64,000 nucleotides of DNA from Streptomyces brevispora (GTDB lineage: Bacteria; Actinomycetota; Actinomycetes; Streptomycetales; Streptomycetaceae). The notes under the pieces were generated by a model. That model was not told the DNA's origin. It saw only the letters and a list, made by a program, of their open reading frames with translations, and searched no databases. Each line of letters begins with the position of its first letter. The first letter of the stretch is position 1. Positions 25,803 through 33,376 of the stretch are shown here, piece after piece. The position numbers and the translations under genes were made by a program. The stretch lies in contig NZ_VIWW01000002.1 in the NCBI RefSeq assembly GCF_007829885.1, forward strand, positions 620,001 through 684,000, in the 5' to 3' direction.

Positions 25803-26242
25803 TCAACGCTTGTATGACATGCATCGTAGAATAGCAAGGGCTTGTGGTCGTGTCGCGGGATCAAGGGTGCCTCGTGTGCCGAGGGCCTGGAGGCGCGAGG
25901 CGCTCAAACAACGGCCTACATCCTTCATCCACGCTGTGACGCACGCGTTGTAGATCGGACGCTGGCCGACCAGTGCAGAGACACGGGCGTTGACGTGGAC
26001 CCACAGGAATACCACGTCGCCAACCGAACTGGCACCGACCTCCGTCGAGGACATGTCGAGGTATTCCATCGCTCAGTTTGACAAGGCATTCGGTTTTGGT
26101 GTCCCACAAGCCTCTGGTGAGTCTGTAGCGCAGGCTGGTGTGAAGGAAGTAGGTCTGTCAGCGCATAGATGTCGCCCGCAGCCATTGCGGCACAAAGAGC
26201 GGCTTCGGCGATTTGGACCTCGGTGAGGGAAGGAGCGTTCAC
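25803..26242 (-). pseudogene. Frameshifted DUF4440/SnoaL-like (NTF2-fold) gene
   Basis: Three minus-strand frames supply successive parts of one small NTF2-fold protein: MNAPSLTEVQIAEAALCAAM and AAGDIYALTDLLP; then RLTRGLWDTKTECLVKLSDG; then MEYLDMSSTEVGASSVGDVV, YNACVTAWMKDVGRCLSASR and LQALGTR. The order and spacing match DUF4440-type proteins, but at least two frameshifts break the gene. The start overlaps the stop of the hydroxyquinol dioxygenase (26239) by four bases, so it was once the last gene of that operon. Confidence 0.7.
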
Positions 26243-27195
26243 GACCCAGTGGGGGCAAGGACGATGTCGAACCGGGTGCGGGTCCAGGTGCCCTCGACAA
26301 CCCGTCCGTCAGGTGTGGGCGTGCCGGCCGACTGCTCGACGAAGTCCTTGATGAGGGACTCCTTGACCCCGAAGACGCTGTCCTTGTCGAGCAGATCGTC
26401 ACCGGCGACGAAGATGTGGGTGACCAGACGGCGGCACCCAGGTGCGGTGACCATGAAGTGGAGGTGGCTCGCCCGGTACGGCGAGCGACCGACGGCCTGC
26501 AACATCTTGCCCACCGGGCCGTCATACGGGATCGGGTACGGCGTCGGCGTGCCGCCCCAGAAGCGATAGGCGCCGTTCTCGTCGGCGAACAGGTGGGCGC
26601 GGGCGGCGACCCGGCCGTCCGCATACTGGACGTCATACAGGCCGTCCGCGTCGGCCTCCCACACTTCGATCCGAGCGCCGGGGAGGCGGTTGCCCTCGGT
26701 GTCGGTGACGGTGCCCTCAACCCAGCACGGCTGGCCGGCGGCTCCGAAGGACATGTCCTCGCCGTTCTGAATTTCCGGGGAACCCTCGACGAAGAACGGG
26801 CCCCACACGGTTGACTCGGTGGCGTCCTTGTACGCCTCGTTGTTGATCGCGATGGTCTGCATCGAGGCGCCCAAGGTGTCGGAGAGCAGAATGAACTCCT
26901 GGCGCTTGTCGTCAGTGATGTGCCCGACCGCGGTGAGGAACTTGATCGCTTCGCCCCACTCCTCCTCGGTCAACCGCACGTCGCGCAGGAACGCATGCAG
27001 GTGCTCTACCAGCGAAACCATGACTCGCTTCAGGCGCGGATCGGCACAGCCGTCGAAGGAGCGGATCACACGCTGAAGTACGTCCTCCTCAATCTCCGCC
27101 TGGCGCGCTTTGACTGGCCGGCACGGGGTCTGTTGTTCGGCCTCGGCGTATTCGATCCGCTGGACAGCAAGGTTTTGGGCGTCGGTCGGGCTCAT
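26239..27195 (-). CDS. Hydroxyquinol 1,2-dioxygenase (intradiol)
   Basis: This 318-residue intradiol ring-cleavage enzyme should convert hydroxyquinol (1,2,4-trihydroxybenzene) to maleylacetate. The N-terminal dimerisation helices (MVSLVEHLHAFLRDVRLTEE, KFLTAVGHITDDKRQEFILL) precede the iron site: tyrosines in ADGLYDVQYADG and YPIPYDGPVGKML, histidines in SPYRASHLHFMVTAPG and the following strand. WGPFFVEGSP is the usual intradiol motif. I chose the ATG at 27195 (preceded by GGAAG), which overlaps the maleylacetate reductase stop by four bases. The tight coupling with that gene favours hydroxyquinol over catechol as substrate. Confidence 0.88.
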   Translation of the reverse strand: MSPTDAQNLAVQRIEYAEAEQQTPCRPVKARQAEIEEDVLQRVIRSFDGCADPRLKRVMVSLVEHLHAFLRDVRLTEEEWGEAIKFLTAVGHITDDKRQEFILLSDTLGASMQTIAINNEAYKDATESTVWGPFFVEGSPEIQNGEDMSFGAAGQPCWVEGTVTDTEGNRLPGARIEVWEADADGLYDVQYADGRVAARAHLFADENGAYRFWGGTPTPYPIPYDGPVGKMLQAVGRSPYRASHLHFMVTAPGCRRLVTHIFVAGDDLLDKDSVFGVKESLIKDFVEQSAGTPTPDGRVVEGTWTRTRFDIVLAPTGS

Positions 27196-28247
27196 GCGGG
27201 TTCGCTTCCTTCCCAAGCCGCCCGCAGAAGGGCGGTGACGTTCTCGTGAGTGACTGGGGTCGGGTTGTTGACCGGGATCGCTCTGAGGAGCGGCGCAACC
27301 GCCTTCTCGATCCCGCTCTCCGGCATGCCGAAGTCCTTGAGCGCCCTTGGTGCGTCGAGGGTCTTGCGCAACGCGGCGAGGCCCGCAGTGGCGGTCGGCG
27401 ACCCAAATGCGGTCGCGATCCGGACATCAGCGTCAGCTGCGTTGGGTGAGTTGAAGGCCAGGACATACGGGAGTACGACAGCGTGCGTCTGTGCGTGCGG
27501 CAGGTTGAACATCCCACCCAGCACATGACAGATCTTGTGATGCATCCCCGACCCCGCGGAGGCGAAGGCGACCGCGGCCAGGTAGGCGCCGTAGAGCGTC
27601 TGCTCGATCCCCGCCATGTTCGCCGGGTCAGCTGCCACCACCGGCAGCCCCTCCGCCAGGCCGCGAATGCCCTCCTGCGCCAACGCCCGATCGATCGGGT
27701 CCGACCGCGGCCCCCACATCGAGTCCACACAATGCGCCATCGCGTTGAGCCCACTGGCCACAGTCATCTTTCCCGGCAGGCTGGTCAACAGCGAGGCGTC
27801 GTAGACGATCGAGGCCGGCAAAACCTTGTTGTCCACACCGGTGGTCTTCGTCTCACCCTCGGTCAGGCCCCACACGCTGGTCGCCTCACTCCCGGCGTAC
27901 GTCGTGGGAACGGCAATGATCGGCAGACCGGTTGTCATGGCCACCGCTTTCGCCAAGCCCGTTGTCGATCCGCCGCCAACCGACACCAGGACATCAGCTC
28001 CCGAGGTCTCTGCGGCCTCGCGCGCCCGGACAGCTACCTCGACAGGCACATGCATCACGACGTCCTCGTGCCGGAGCACGACCGGGAGCTTCTTCGCGAT
28101 CGGGTCGACCAAGCTGGCTTCCCGCCCGGAGGCGATGAGCATGACCCTGCTGCATTTCAGTGCCGCCACCTCCGCCGCTACGGCCTCTGCGGCCGAGCTG
28201 GCGGCGAAGACGACACGCTGCGGCAGCGTCTCGTGAGTGAAGTTCAT
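27192..28247 (-). CDS. Maleylacetate reductase
   Basis: A 351-residue member of the iron-containing alcohol dehydrogenase family. It should reduce maleylacetate to 3-oxoadipate with NAD(P)H, the second step after hydroxyquinol cleavage. Features: VLVSVGGGSTTGLAKAVAMT with the GGGS nucleotide loop, LPIIAVPTTYAGSEATSVWG, and the metal-site region HCVDSMWG ... GMHHKICHVLGGMFNLPHAQ. It is translationally coupled to the dioxygenase and separated from the FAD hydroxylase upstream by about 60 bases. Length is normal. Confidence 0.9.
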   Translation of the reverse strand: MNFTHETLPQRVVFAASSAAEAVAAEVAALKCSRVMLIASGREASLVDPIAKKLPVVLRHEDVVMHVPVEVAVRAREAAETSGADVLVSVGGGSTTGLAKAVAMTTGLPIIAVPTTYAGSEATSVWGLTEGETKTTGVDNKVLPASIVYDASLLTSLPGKMTVASGLNAMAHCVDSMWGPRSDPIDRALAQEGIRGLAEGLPVVAADPANMAGIEQTLYGAYLAAVAFASAGSGMHHKICHVLGGMFNLPHAQTHAVVLPYVLAFNSPNAADADVRIATAFGSPTATAGLAALRKTLDAPRALKDFGMPESGIEKAVAPLLRAIPVNNPTPVTHENVTALLRAAWEGSEPA

Positions 28248-28290
28248 CAGTTTCTTTGGCTTCCTTCTTGTTTTGCGTCGTCCTTATGGC

Positions 28291-29857
28291 GTTCAACAGC
28301 TCGGTGTCAGGCCCGGGAGGATGTCGGCCGGGGCGGCTGCGCAAGCGCGGTGACAGCGGCTCCGAGGCCCCGGGTGAGGGCGGCGTTCACCTCGACCGCG
28401 GTGGGACTGGTGAGTGTGGCGGCCAGGTGGGCGTCGGGGCGGATCACCCACACCTCGTCGGGCTTGATGCCCAGCCTCGCGGCGCCGCCCTCGGCCAGGT
28501 CCGTGCTGCGGTGCACGGGTACGGCACGGCCCAGGTCGAGCAGCTCCCGGTGCAGCGCGGCGGCGTTCACCCCGTCGCCGGTGACCACCGTGAAACGCCT
28601 GCGCGCCAGCAGTCGCAGGCGCGTAGCCCTGGCCGTGGCGGGATCGGTGACCGGGATGTCAGGTACCAGTACGCCAGGTCCGGGTGCCGGCACGGATCCC
28701 TTCGGCGGGCGACCGGCGAAGGGGTGCGCCGGGTCGGTGGTGGTCAGTGGCGAGTCGACGTACCAGAACGGCTCTGCCAGTCGCCCCGAGTCCACCTGCG
28801 CCCGGGCGGCCGGTTCGGCCACGGCACGCTCCAGCACGTCGAGCCGCCGGGCCTGTTCCGTGGGGGTCTGGGGCACCAGGAACTCCATCGTGGCTCCCGT
28901 GATCGCGAGGTTCTCCAGGGCCGCGGCGTGCCGCTCGTGGTGATAGCTGTCCAGCAGGCCCTCCCCAGCCATGCCGTGCAGGACCGCGGCGACCTTCCAC
29001 GCGGCGTTCTCGGCGTCCTGCACCCCTGAGTTCAGGCCCCGGCCGCCGAACGGGGAGACCAGATGGGCGGCGTCGCCCACCAGGAGCACCCGACCCACCC
29101 GGAACCGGTCGGCGACCCGGGAGTGGAACCGGTAGACCGACTTCCAGACGATCCGATACGCATGGTCGCCGATCACAGCCCGGATCCGGCGGTCGAGCCG
29201 GCCGTCGCTCTCCTCGGCCGCCATGTCGAACTCTTCGGGCACCTGCCAGTCGATCCGGTACGTCGAATCGGGGCAGGGGTGGATCAGCACCTGGCGCCCG
29301 GGGTTCCACTCCGGGTCGAAGTAGAAGCGCCGCTCCCGTTCCCAGCCGGGCAGATCGGCTTGGATGTCGCAGATGAGGAACTGGTCGCCGAACGTACGGC
29401 CGCCGAACTCCACTCCGAGGCGCTCGCGCAGGCCATGCCCTCTAGCGCCCACGCAGGCCAGCACGTAGGCCGCGCGGACCGTGACGTTCCCGTCGGCGGT
29501 CTCACAGAGCAGCTCGACGTGATCCTGATGCTGGATCAGGTCGGTGACCCGATGCCCCCAACGCGCCTCGACGAGCGGCTGGCCGGCGATCCGCTCGTCG
29601 AGCACCTGCTCGGTGCGGGTCTGGGAGAGGTTGACGAACGGCGGAAAGACGCTGCCGTCGTCGGTGTACTCGGTGCAGAAGAGTTCGTGCTCGCGGTAGA
29701 ACGTGCGAGCACGGCTCCAGGTCAGCCCCTCCTGCGCGATCTGCCGTCCGGCTCCGTCGAGGGTGTCCCAGATGTCGAGGATGTCGCGCTGCTGGGCGAT
29801 CGCCTTGGAGCCGACCGGATCGCGCTCGGGACGTTGGTCCAACACGATGGTGGACAG
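28291..29857 (-). repeat. Direct repeat copy B (intact hydroxylase gene)
   Basis: This is the full-length counterpart of 19751-20318 in the same orientation. The shared parts are 28291-28558 and about 29567-29857. Recombination between the copies would remove the hydroxyquinol block. Confidence 0.85.
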
Positions 29858-29956
29858 ACCCCAGTGGGCCAGGAGCAGGGCGGCGGTCTGGCCGACCGGG
29901 CCGTTGCCGATGACGACGACGGGGGCGTCGATCCGGTTTCTGTCGGTGGTGGTCAT
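28307..29956 (-). CDS. FAD-dependent aromatic hydroxylase (class A flavoprotein monooxygenase)
   Basis: A 549-residue single-component flavoprotein monooxygenase of the PheA/MhpA type, which hydroxylates phenolic rings with NAD(P)H. N-terminal dinucleotide fold VVVIGNGPVGQTAALLLAHW, ribityl-binding block VGRVLLVGDAAHLVSPFGGR followed by GLNSGVQDAENAAWKV, and a C-terminal thioredoxin-like part (about residues 420-549) typical of phenol/3-hydroxyphenyl-type hydroxylases. It follows the MBL-fold gene by 15 bases. It could make hydroxyquinol from resorcinol or similar, or homogentisate from a hydroxyphenylacetate; the sequence does not decide. A deleted duplicate lies at 19.75-20.3 kb. Confidence 0.88.
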   Translation of the reverse strand: MTTTDRNRIDAPVVVIGNGPVGQTAALLLAHWGLSTIVLDQRPERDPVGSKAIAQQRDILDIWDTLDGAGRQIAQEGLTWSRARTFYREHELFCTEYTDDGSVFPPFVNLSQTRTEQVLDERIAGQPLVEARWGHRVTDLIQHQDHVELLCETADGNVTVRAAYVLACVGARGHGLRERLGVEFGGRTFGDQFLICDIQADLPGWERERRFYFDPEWNPGRQVLIHPCPDSTYRIDWQVPEEFDMAAEESDGRLDRRIRAVIGDHAYRIVWKSVYRFHSRVADRFRVGRVLLVGDAAHLVSPFGGRGLNSGVQDAENAAWKVAAVLHGMAGEGLLDSYHHERHAAALENLAITGATMEFLVPQTPTEQARRLDVLERAVAEPAARAQVDSGRLAEPFWYVDSPLTTTDPAHPFAGRPPKGSVPAPGPGVLVPDIPVTDPATARATRLRLLARRRFTVVTGDGVNAAALHRELLDLGRAVPVHRSTDLAEGGAARLGIKPDEVWVIRPDAHLAATLTSPTAVEVNAALTRGLGAAVTALAQPPRPTSSRA

Positions 29957-29971
29957 GGTGTCGTCCCGTCC

Positions 29972-30931
29972 TCAGTGCTGCAGCTGGGCCCAGACCTGAC
30001 GGTCGCGCTCCGCTGTCCAGACGCTCGGGTGCTCGCCACCGGAGAGCTCCTCCCAGAGCCGGGCGACGTCGAAGGGCAGGCAGTGCTCGAAGATCGGCCA
30101 GCTGCCGTACTGCGGCTCGAGTGCGCCGTGGGCGGCTTCGAAGGCCTCCCTGAGGTCGCCTCCCCGGGCGTGCACGCTCTGAACGGTGTTGATCAACGTG
30201 GTGAGGAAGCCTCGCGTCTGGGCGATCGCCGCGGAGACCTCGTCCCGGCCTCGGGCGATGACGCCCCGGCCGCCCACCAGCACCTCGGCGCCCAGGGCCG
30301 CGACCCGGTCGAGGGTCTCGGTGGCCCATTCCCGGTGGTAGGCGTCACCGGTGTACAGCGCGGCCTGGGTCTCGACCAGGTCGCCCGCGAACAGCACCTT
30401 GTGGCGCGGGAGCCAGGCGACGATGTCACCGGACGTGTGCCCCCGGCCGAGGAAGAGGAGTTGCAGCTCGCCCCGGTCGCCGCCGAGGTCGATGGACAGC
30501 CCGTCGGTGAAGGTGACATCCGGCCGGGTGAGTCCGGGGACGGAGTCGGGGTCCTCGAAGAGCACCGGGAAACGCCCCTGCTCGGAGTCCCAGTCCTGCT
30601 TGCCGCGCTCCTCGATCAACGCCTTGGTCTGGGCGTGGGCGATGATCACGTCGGGCTCGAAGGCGCTCGCTCCGAGGACGCGGGCCGCGTGGTAGTGCGA
30701 CAGGACCAGGTGGCGCACAGGCTTGTCGGTGTGCTCACGCACCATCGCCAGGGTCCTGCGGGCGACGGTCGGTGTGGCGAGTGCCTCGAAGCAGACGAGG
30801 AAGTCCTCTCCCTCGACCGCGCCGAAGTTGGGATCGCCCTCGGCGGTGACGGCGTAGACGCCGTCGGCCAGTACCTCCAGGGTCTGCTGCTTGACCCTGG
30901 TCTCACCGGTGGAAGCGAACGGCTTGGACAT
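29972..30931 (-). CDS. MBL-fold protein with atypical metal motif
   Basis: A 319-residue metallo-beta-lactamase-fold protein without signal peptide. Core strands read DGVYAVTAEGDPNFGAVEGE, PVRHLVLSHYHAARVLGASA, LQLLFLGRGHTSGDIVAWLP and KVLFAGDLVETQAALYTGDA. The usual HxHxDH motif is HYHAAR here, so the first two histidines are kept but the aspartate and third histidine are replaced; GHTSGD and AGDLV keep the later ligands. It may bind one metal or use a modified site. The gene is directly upstream of the FAD hydroxylase (15-bp gap), so both are probably one transcript controlled by the operator at about 30.95 kb. Confidence 0.82.
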   Translation of the reverse strand: MSKPFASTGETRVKQQTLEVLADGVYAVTAEGDPNFGAVEGEDFLVCFEALATPTVARRTLAMVREHTDKPVRHLVLSHYHAARVLGASAFEPDVIIAHAQTKALIEERGKQDWDSEQGRFPVLFEDPDSVPGLTRPDVTFTDGLSIDLGGDRGELQLLFLGRGHTSGDIVAWLPRHKVLFAGDLVETQAALYTGDAYHREWATETLDRVAALGAEVLVGGRGVIARGRDEVSAAIAQTRGFLTTLINTVQSVHARGGDLREAFEAAHGALEPQYGSWPIFEHCLPFDVARLWEELSGGEHPSVWTAERDRQVWAQLQH

Positions 30932-30948
30932 GGCGGCTCCATCACGTA

Positions 30949-30991
30949 GAGGTCATGAGGTCCGGAAGGTCATAAAACCTTTGATGACCTT
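30949..30991 (-). promoter_or_regulatory. Putative MarR-type operator upstream of the MBL-hydroxylase genes
   Basis: AAGGTCAT (30966-30973) and ATGACCTT (30984-30991) form a perfect 8-bp inverted repeat with a 10-base spacer. A further AGGTCAT copy stands at 30949-30955, nearer the start codon at 30931. The site lies between the MBL gene and the end of the MarR-type gene, in an AT-richer patch, which fits a repressor site overlapping the promoter. Confidence 0.6.
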
Positions 30992-31088
30992 GGATGGGAA
31001 GACCGTAGGGGGAAGCGTCACGTCCGGCAAGGGGATCCGGAGAGCTTTTCGCCGGCGCCCGTCACCGGGACGGGTCGCGGCAGGGCGG

Positions 31089-31637
31089 TCAGTCGGCGCG
31101 GCGACGTACTTCGAGGTCGTCGGCGGCTGCGAGCAGCTTGCCGAGAGCGCTCACGACCGCGGCACGCTCATCGGAGGTCAGGAGCCGCGCCCACAGCCGT
31201 TCGCGGTCGTTGTGGGCGCGGTAGACCTCCCGGACCCGCTGTTCGCCCTCGGCGGTGAGCGCATAGGTGATCAACCGGCCGTCGTCGGGCCGGGGGGCAC
31301 GGGTGAGCAGTCCATGGCGTTCGAGGGTCTTGGACAGCGTCGAGGTGCTCTGCCGGCTCATGCCGGAGAGGCGGGCCGCGTGCCGGGCTTCGAGCGGCCC
31401 CGAGACCCAGAGCACGTACAGCAGGCGGAAGCCCGACCAGCTCCACCCGGCGGGCCGATGGACGGTCGACTCCAGGTCGTAGACGACTGTGCCCGCCGCG
31501 CGGTGGAGAGTGAGCACCAGCGATGCGGCCTCGAGATCGGCGTCGTCGACGAGCTCGCTGGTGCGCCCGTGGGCGTACTCGGCGAAGGACTGGAAGTCCA
31601 GGTCGGTGACGTCGGGCTCCGGCTTCTGGGGCATCAT
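31089..31637 (-). CDS. MarR-family transcriptional regulator
   Basis: A 182-residue winged-helix regulator. Core: GWSWSGFRLLYVLWVSGPLE, ARHAARLSGMSRQSTSTLSK (recognition helix) and TLERHGLLTRAPRPDDGRLI (wing with DDGR), then dimerisation helices. MarR proteins commonly repress aromatic-degradation genes and release DNA when the substrate binds. The inverted repeat at 30966-30991, downstream of this gene and upstream of the MBL gene on the same strand, is its likely operator. The start at 31637 or 31634 (MM) is uncertain, as the ribosome-binding site is weak. Confidence 0.87.
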   Translation of the reverse strand: MMPQKPEPDVTDLDFQSFAEYAHGRTSELVDDADLEAASLVLTLHRAAGTVVYDLESTVHRPAGWSWSGFRLLYVLWVSGPLEARHAARLSGMSRQSTSTLSKTLERHGLLTRAPRPDDGRLITYALTAEGEQRVREVYRAHNDRERLWARLLTSDERAAVVSALGKLLAAADDLEVRRRAD

Positions 31638-31741
31638 GTGCCCAGCATCGCAGAGCCCACGACCGCGCCCGGGTGCGGCCAGGTGGGATCTCGGCCTCGC
31701 CGGCTCTCCGGCAAGGGCGGATCGGGAAGGGTGAGCCGGTA

Positions 31742-33067
31742 TCAGGTGGAAGTGGTACGCCAGCGTGCGCTCAGGCACACACCGCACAGAGCCGCCACCG
31801 CCTTGAGGTAGGTGATGCTCAACGGGCCGAAGGGCTCGGAGGAGTGACGGTGCAGGCCCATCGCCCCGACCACCGAGGAACCGCTGCGCAGCGGGACGAA
31901 GAGGTAGGTGCCGGGCAACTCCACGTGAGCCAGCGCCGCCGTGCGGGCATACCCCGCCTTGGTCGAGAAGCGGCGCAACTGCACCGGTTCCTCCGCCGTG
32001 AGCGTGCGGACGGCGGCGAATCCGGAGTCGGCAAGACGCAGTTCCTGGGCAGCCTCCTGCCAGGCGGCGCTGAACCCGTGATGGGCGACCAACTGCAGTC
32101 GATCACCGTCCAACAGGTGCAGGCCGATCGCATCGACCGTCCCTTCCTGGACGAGGGAACGGGCGACCAGGCTCGCCGCGGACCTGGCGTCGGGTGCGCT
32201 GGCGAGCTCCTCGCAACGCCGGGCCAGTCGCTCGGCCAGGAGCAGGTCGCTGCCCGTCTCGGACGTGCGCCGCTCCTCCTCCCGGGCCCCCACCTCGGTG
32301 ACCTGACCACCGAACCGATAGCCGGAGCCTCGCACCGAGAGGACGAAGCGCGGCTCATGGACGGTGTCGCCCAGCTTGCGCCGCAGACGCCCGACTCCGA
32401 TACGGAGTGTGTTGAGTCCGTCGTCACCGCCGGCCCACCCCCACACACGGGAGGTGAGACGACTGGCCGGGACCACCTGTCCTCCGGCCTCCATCAGACA
32501 GACGAGCAGCTTGAACTCCGTGTTGGTCAGCCGTACCGGCTCGGTGTCGAGGGTGGCTTCTCGCTGCCACAGGTCGACGCGCAGCGGCCCGGACAGAAGG
32601 TAGCGGGCACCCGCGTCGGAGCCTTCGGCCGCCCGACGCACCAACGCCAGTACCCGAGCGCCCATCTCCTCCTCCCGGGTGCTGGTGGACAGCACGGTGT
32701 CCGCTCCGGCAGAGATCAGCGCGACGCTCTGGGGCCCGGTGACGTCGGCGAGTACGGCGATGGGTGCACGCGTGGCCCGGCGCACCCGTGCGACGGTCGT
32801 GGGGTCGGGCGGCAGGTCCGCGGGGATGATGACGAGCACGGCAGCCGGGCGGTTGACCGTGAGCGCCCAGCCCAGTTCCTCGGCCTCGTGCAGGTGCAGC
32901 ACGCTCCAGTTCAGTCTCTCGGACATCGCCCCGACGTGGGGCCTGGTGTGCAGCTCGTTCCCCAGGTCGACCACTGCCAGCCGCTGGGCCGGCACCGGGA
33001 AGACCGAGGCGGCGCCGGTCCGTGCACGGCGCGTCCGGGGATCGTCGCCGATGTCACGTGTCCTCAC
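31742..33067 (-). CDS. Winged-helix (OmpR/PhoB-type) and GAF-domain regulator
   Basis: The protein has 441 residues and three parts. Residues about 20-150 look like a degenerate receiver-type domain (AVLVIIPADLPPDPTTVARV, ALISAGADTVLSTSTREEEM). Residues about 165-260 are an OmpR-type winged helix (VRLTNTEFKLLVCLMEAGGQ, LRIGVGRLRRKLGDTVHEPR, SVRGSGYRF). Residues about 285-435 are a GAF-like sensor domain (TVDAIGLHLLDGDRLQLVAH). No histidine-kinase partner is nearby. I chose GTG 33067 because GGAGAGGAGG lies just upstream; the longer frame has no ribosome site. It is divergent from homogentisate dioxygenase across about 310 bp, so it probably controls that operon. Confidence 0.82.
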   Translation of the reverse strand: MRTRDIGDDPRTRRARTGAASVFPVPAQRLAVVDLGNELHTRPHVGAMSERLNWSVLHLHEAEELGWALTVNRPAAVLVIIPADLPPDPTTVARVRRATRAPIAVLADVTGPQSVALISAGADTVLSTSTREEEMGARVLALVRRAAEGSDAGARYLLSGPLRVDLWQREATLDTEPVRLTNTEFKLLVCLMEAGGQVVPASRLTSRVWGWAGGDDGLNTLRIGVGRLRRKLGDTVHEPRFVLSVRGSGYRFGGQVTEVGAREEERRTSETGSDLLLAERLARRCEELASAPDARSAASLVARSLVQEGTVDAIGLHLLDGDRLQLVAHHGFSAAWQEAAQELRLADSGFAAVRTLTAEEPVQLRRFSTKAGYARTAALAHVELPGTYLFVPLRSGSSVVGAMGLHRHSSEPFGPLSITYLKAVAALCGVCLSARWRTTST

Positions 33068-33163
33068 GGAATCGGCCTCCTCTCCTGGCATTGCGGCAGC
33101 GATGAGCGCTGCGGCCCTGGTCACGAGGGCCCAACGTCGACTCTGGCACGCCGAACATTTCAT

Positions 33164-33181
33164 TTCCATGTCAACGTGGAA
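33164..33181. promoter_or_regulatory. 18-bp near-palindrome between the regulator and the homogentisate operon
   Basis: TTCCATGTCAACGTGGAA is an imperfect dyad in the divergent intergenic region (33068-33376). Its position, about 95 bases upstream of the regulator start and 195 bases upstream of the dioxygenase start, suits a shared operator. Confidence 0.45.
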
Positions 33182-33376
33182 GCATCTTGCCCGGCCGGAT
33201 CGGGATTCTCGCCGACGCGGCATCCCGCGCCTCACCCGCTCGGAGAGCGGGAAACCGGCTCGAAGAGTGCGTCGCGACCAAGGCGTCCAAGGGGCCCGGG
33301 CAGGCTTTGCGTCTCGAGGAGACCCCTTCACAAGATCGGGGCACATCACAGCTCGACGATCACCAAGGAGCGCCTG

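Noticed and set aside
29063..30949. Long plus-strand ORF opposite the hydroxylase and MBL genes
   Set aside because: It is antisense to two well-supported enzymes and arises from high-GC codon bias; no family features.
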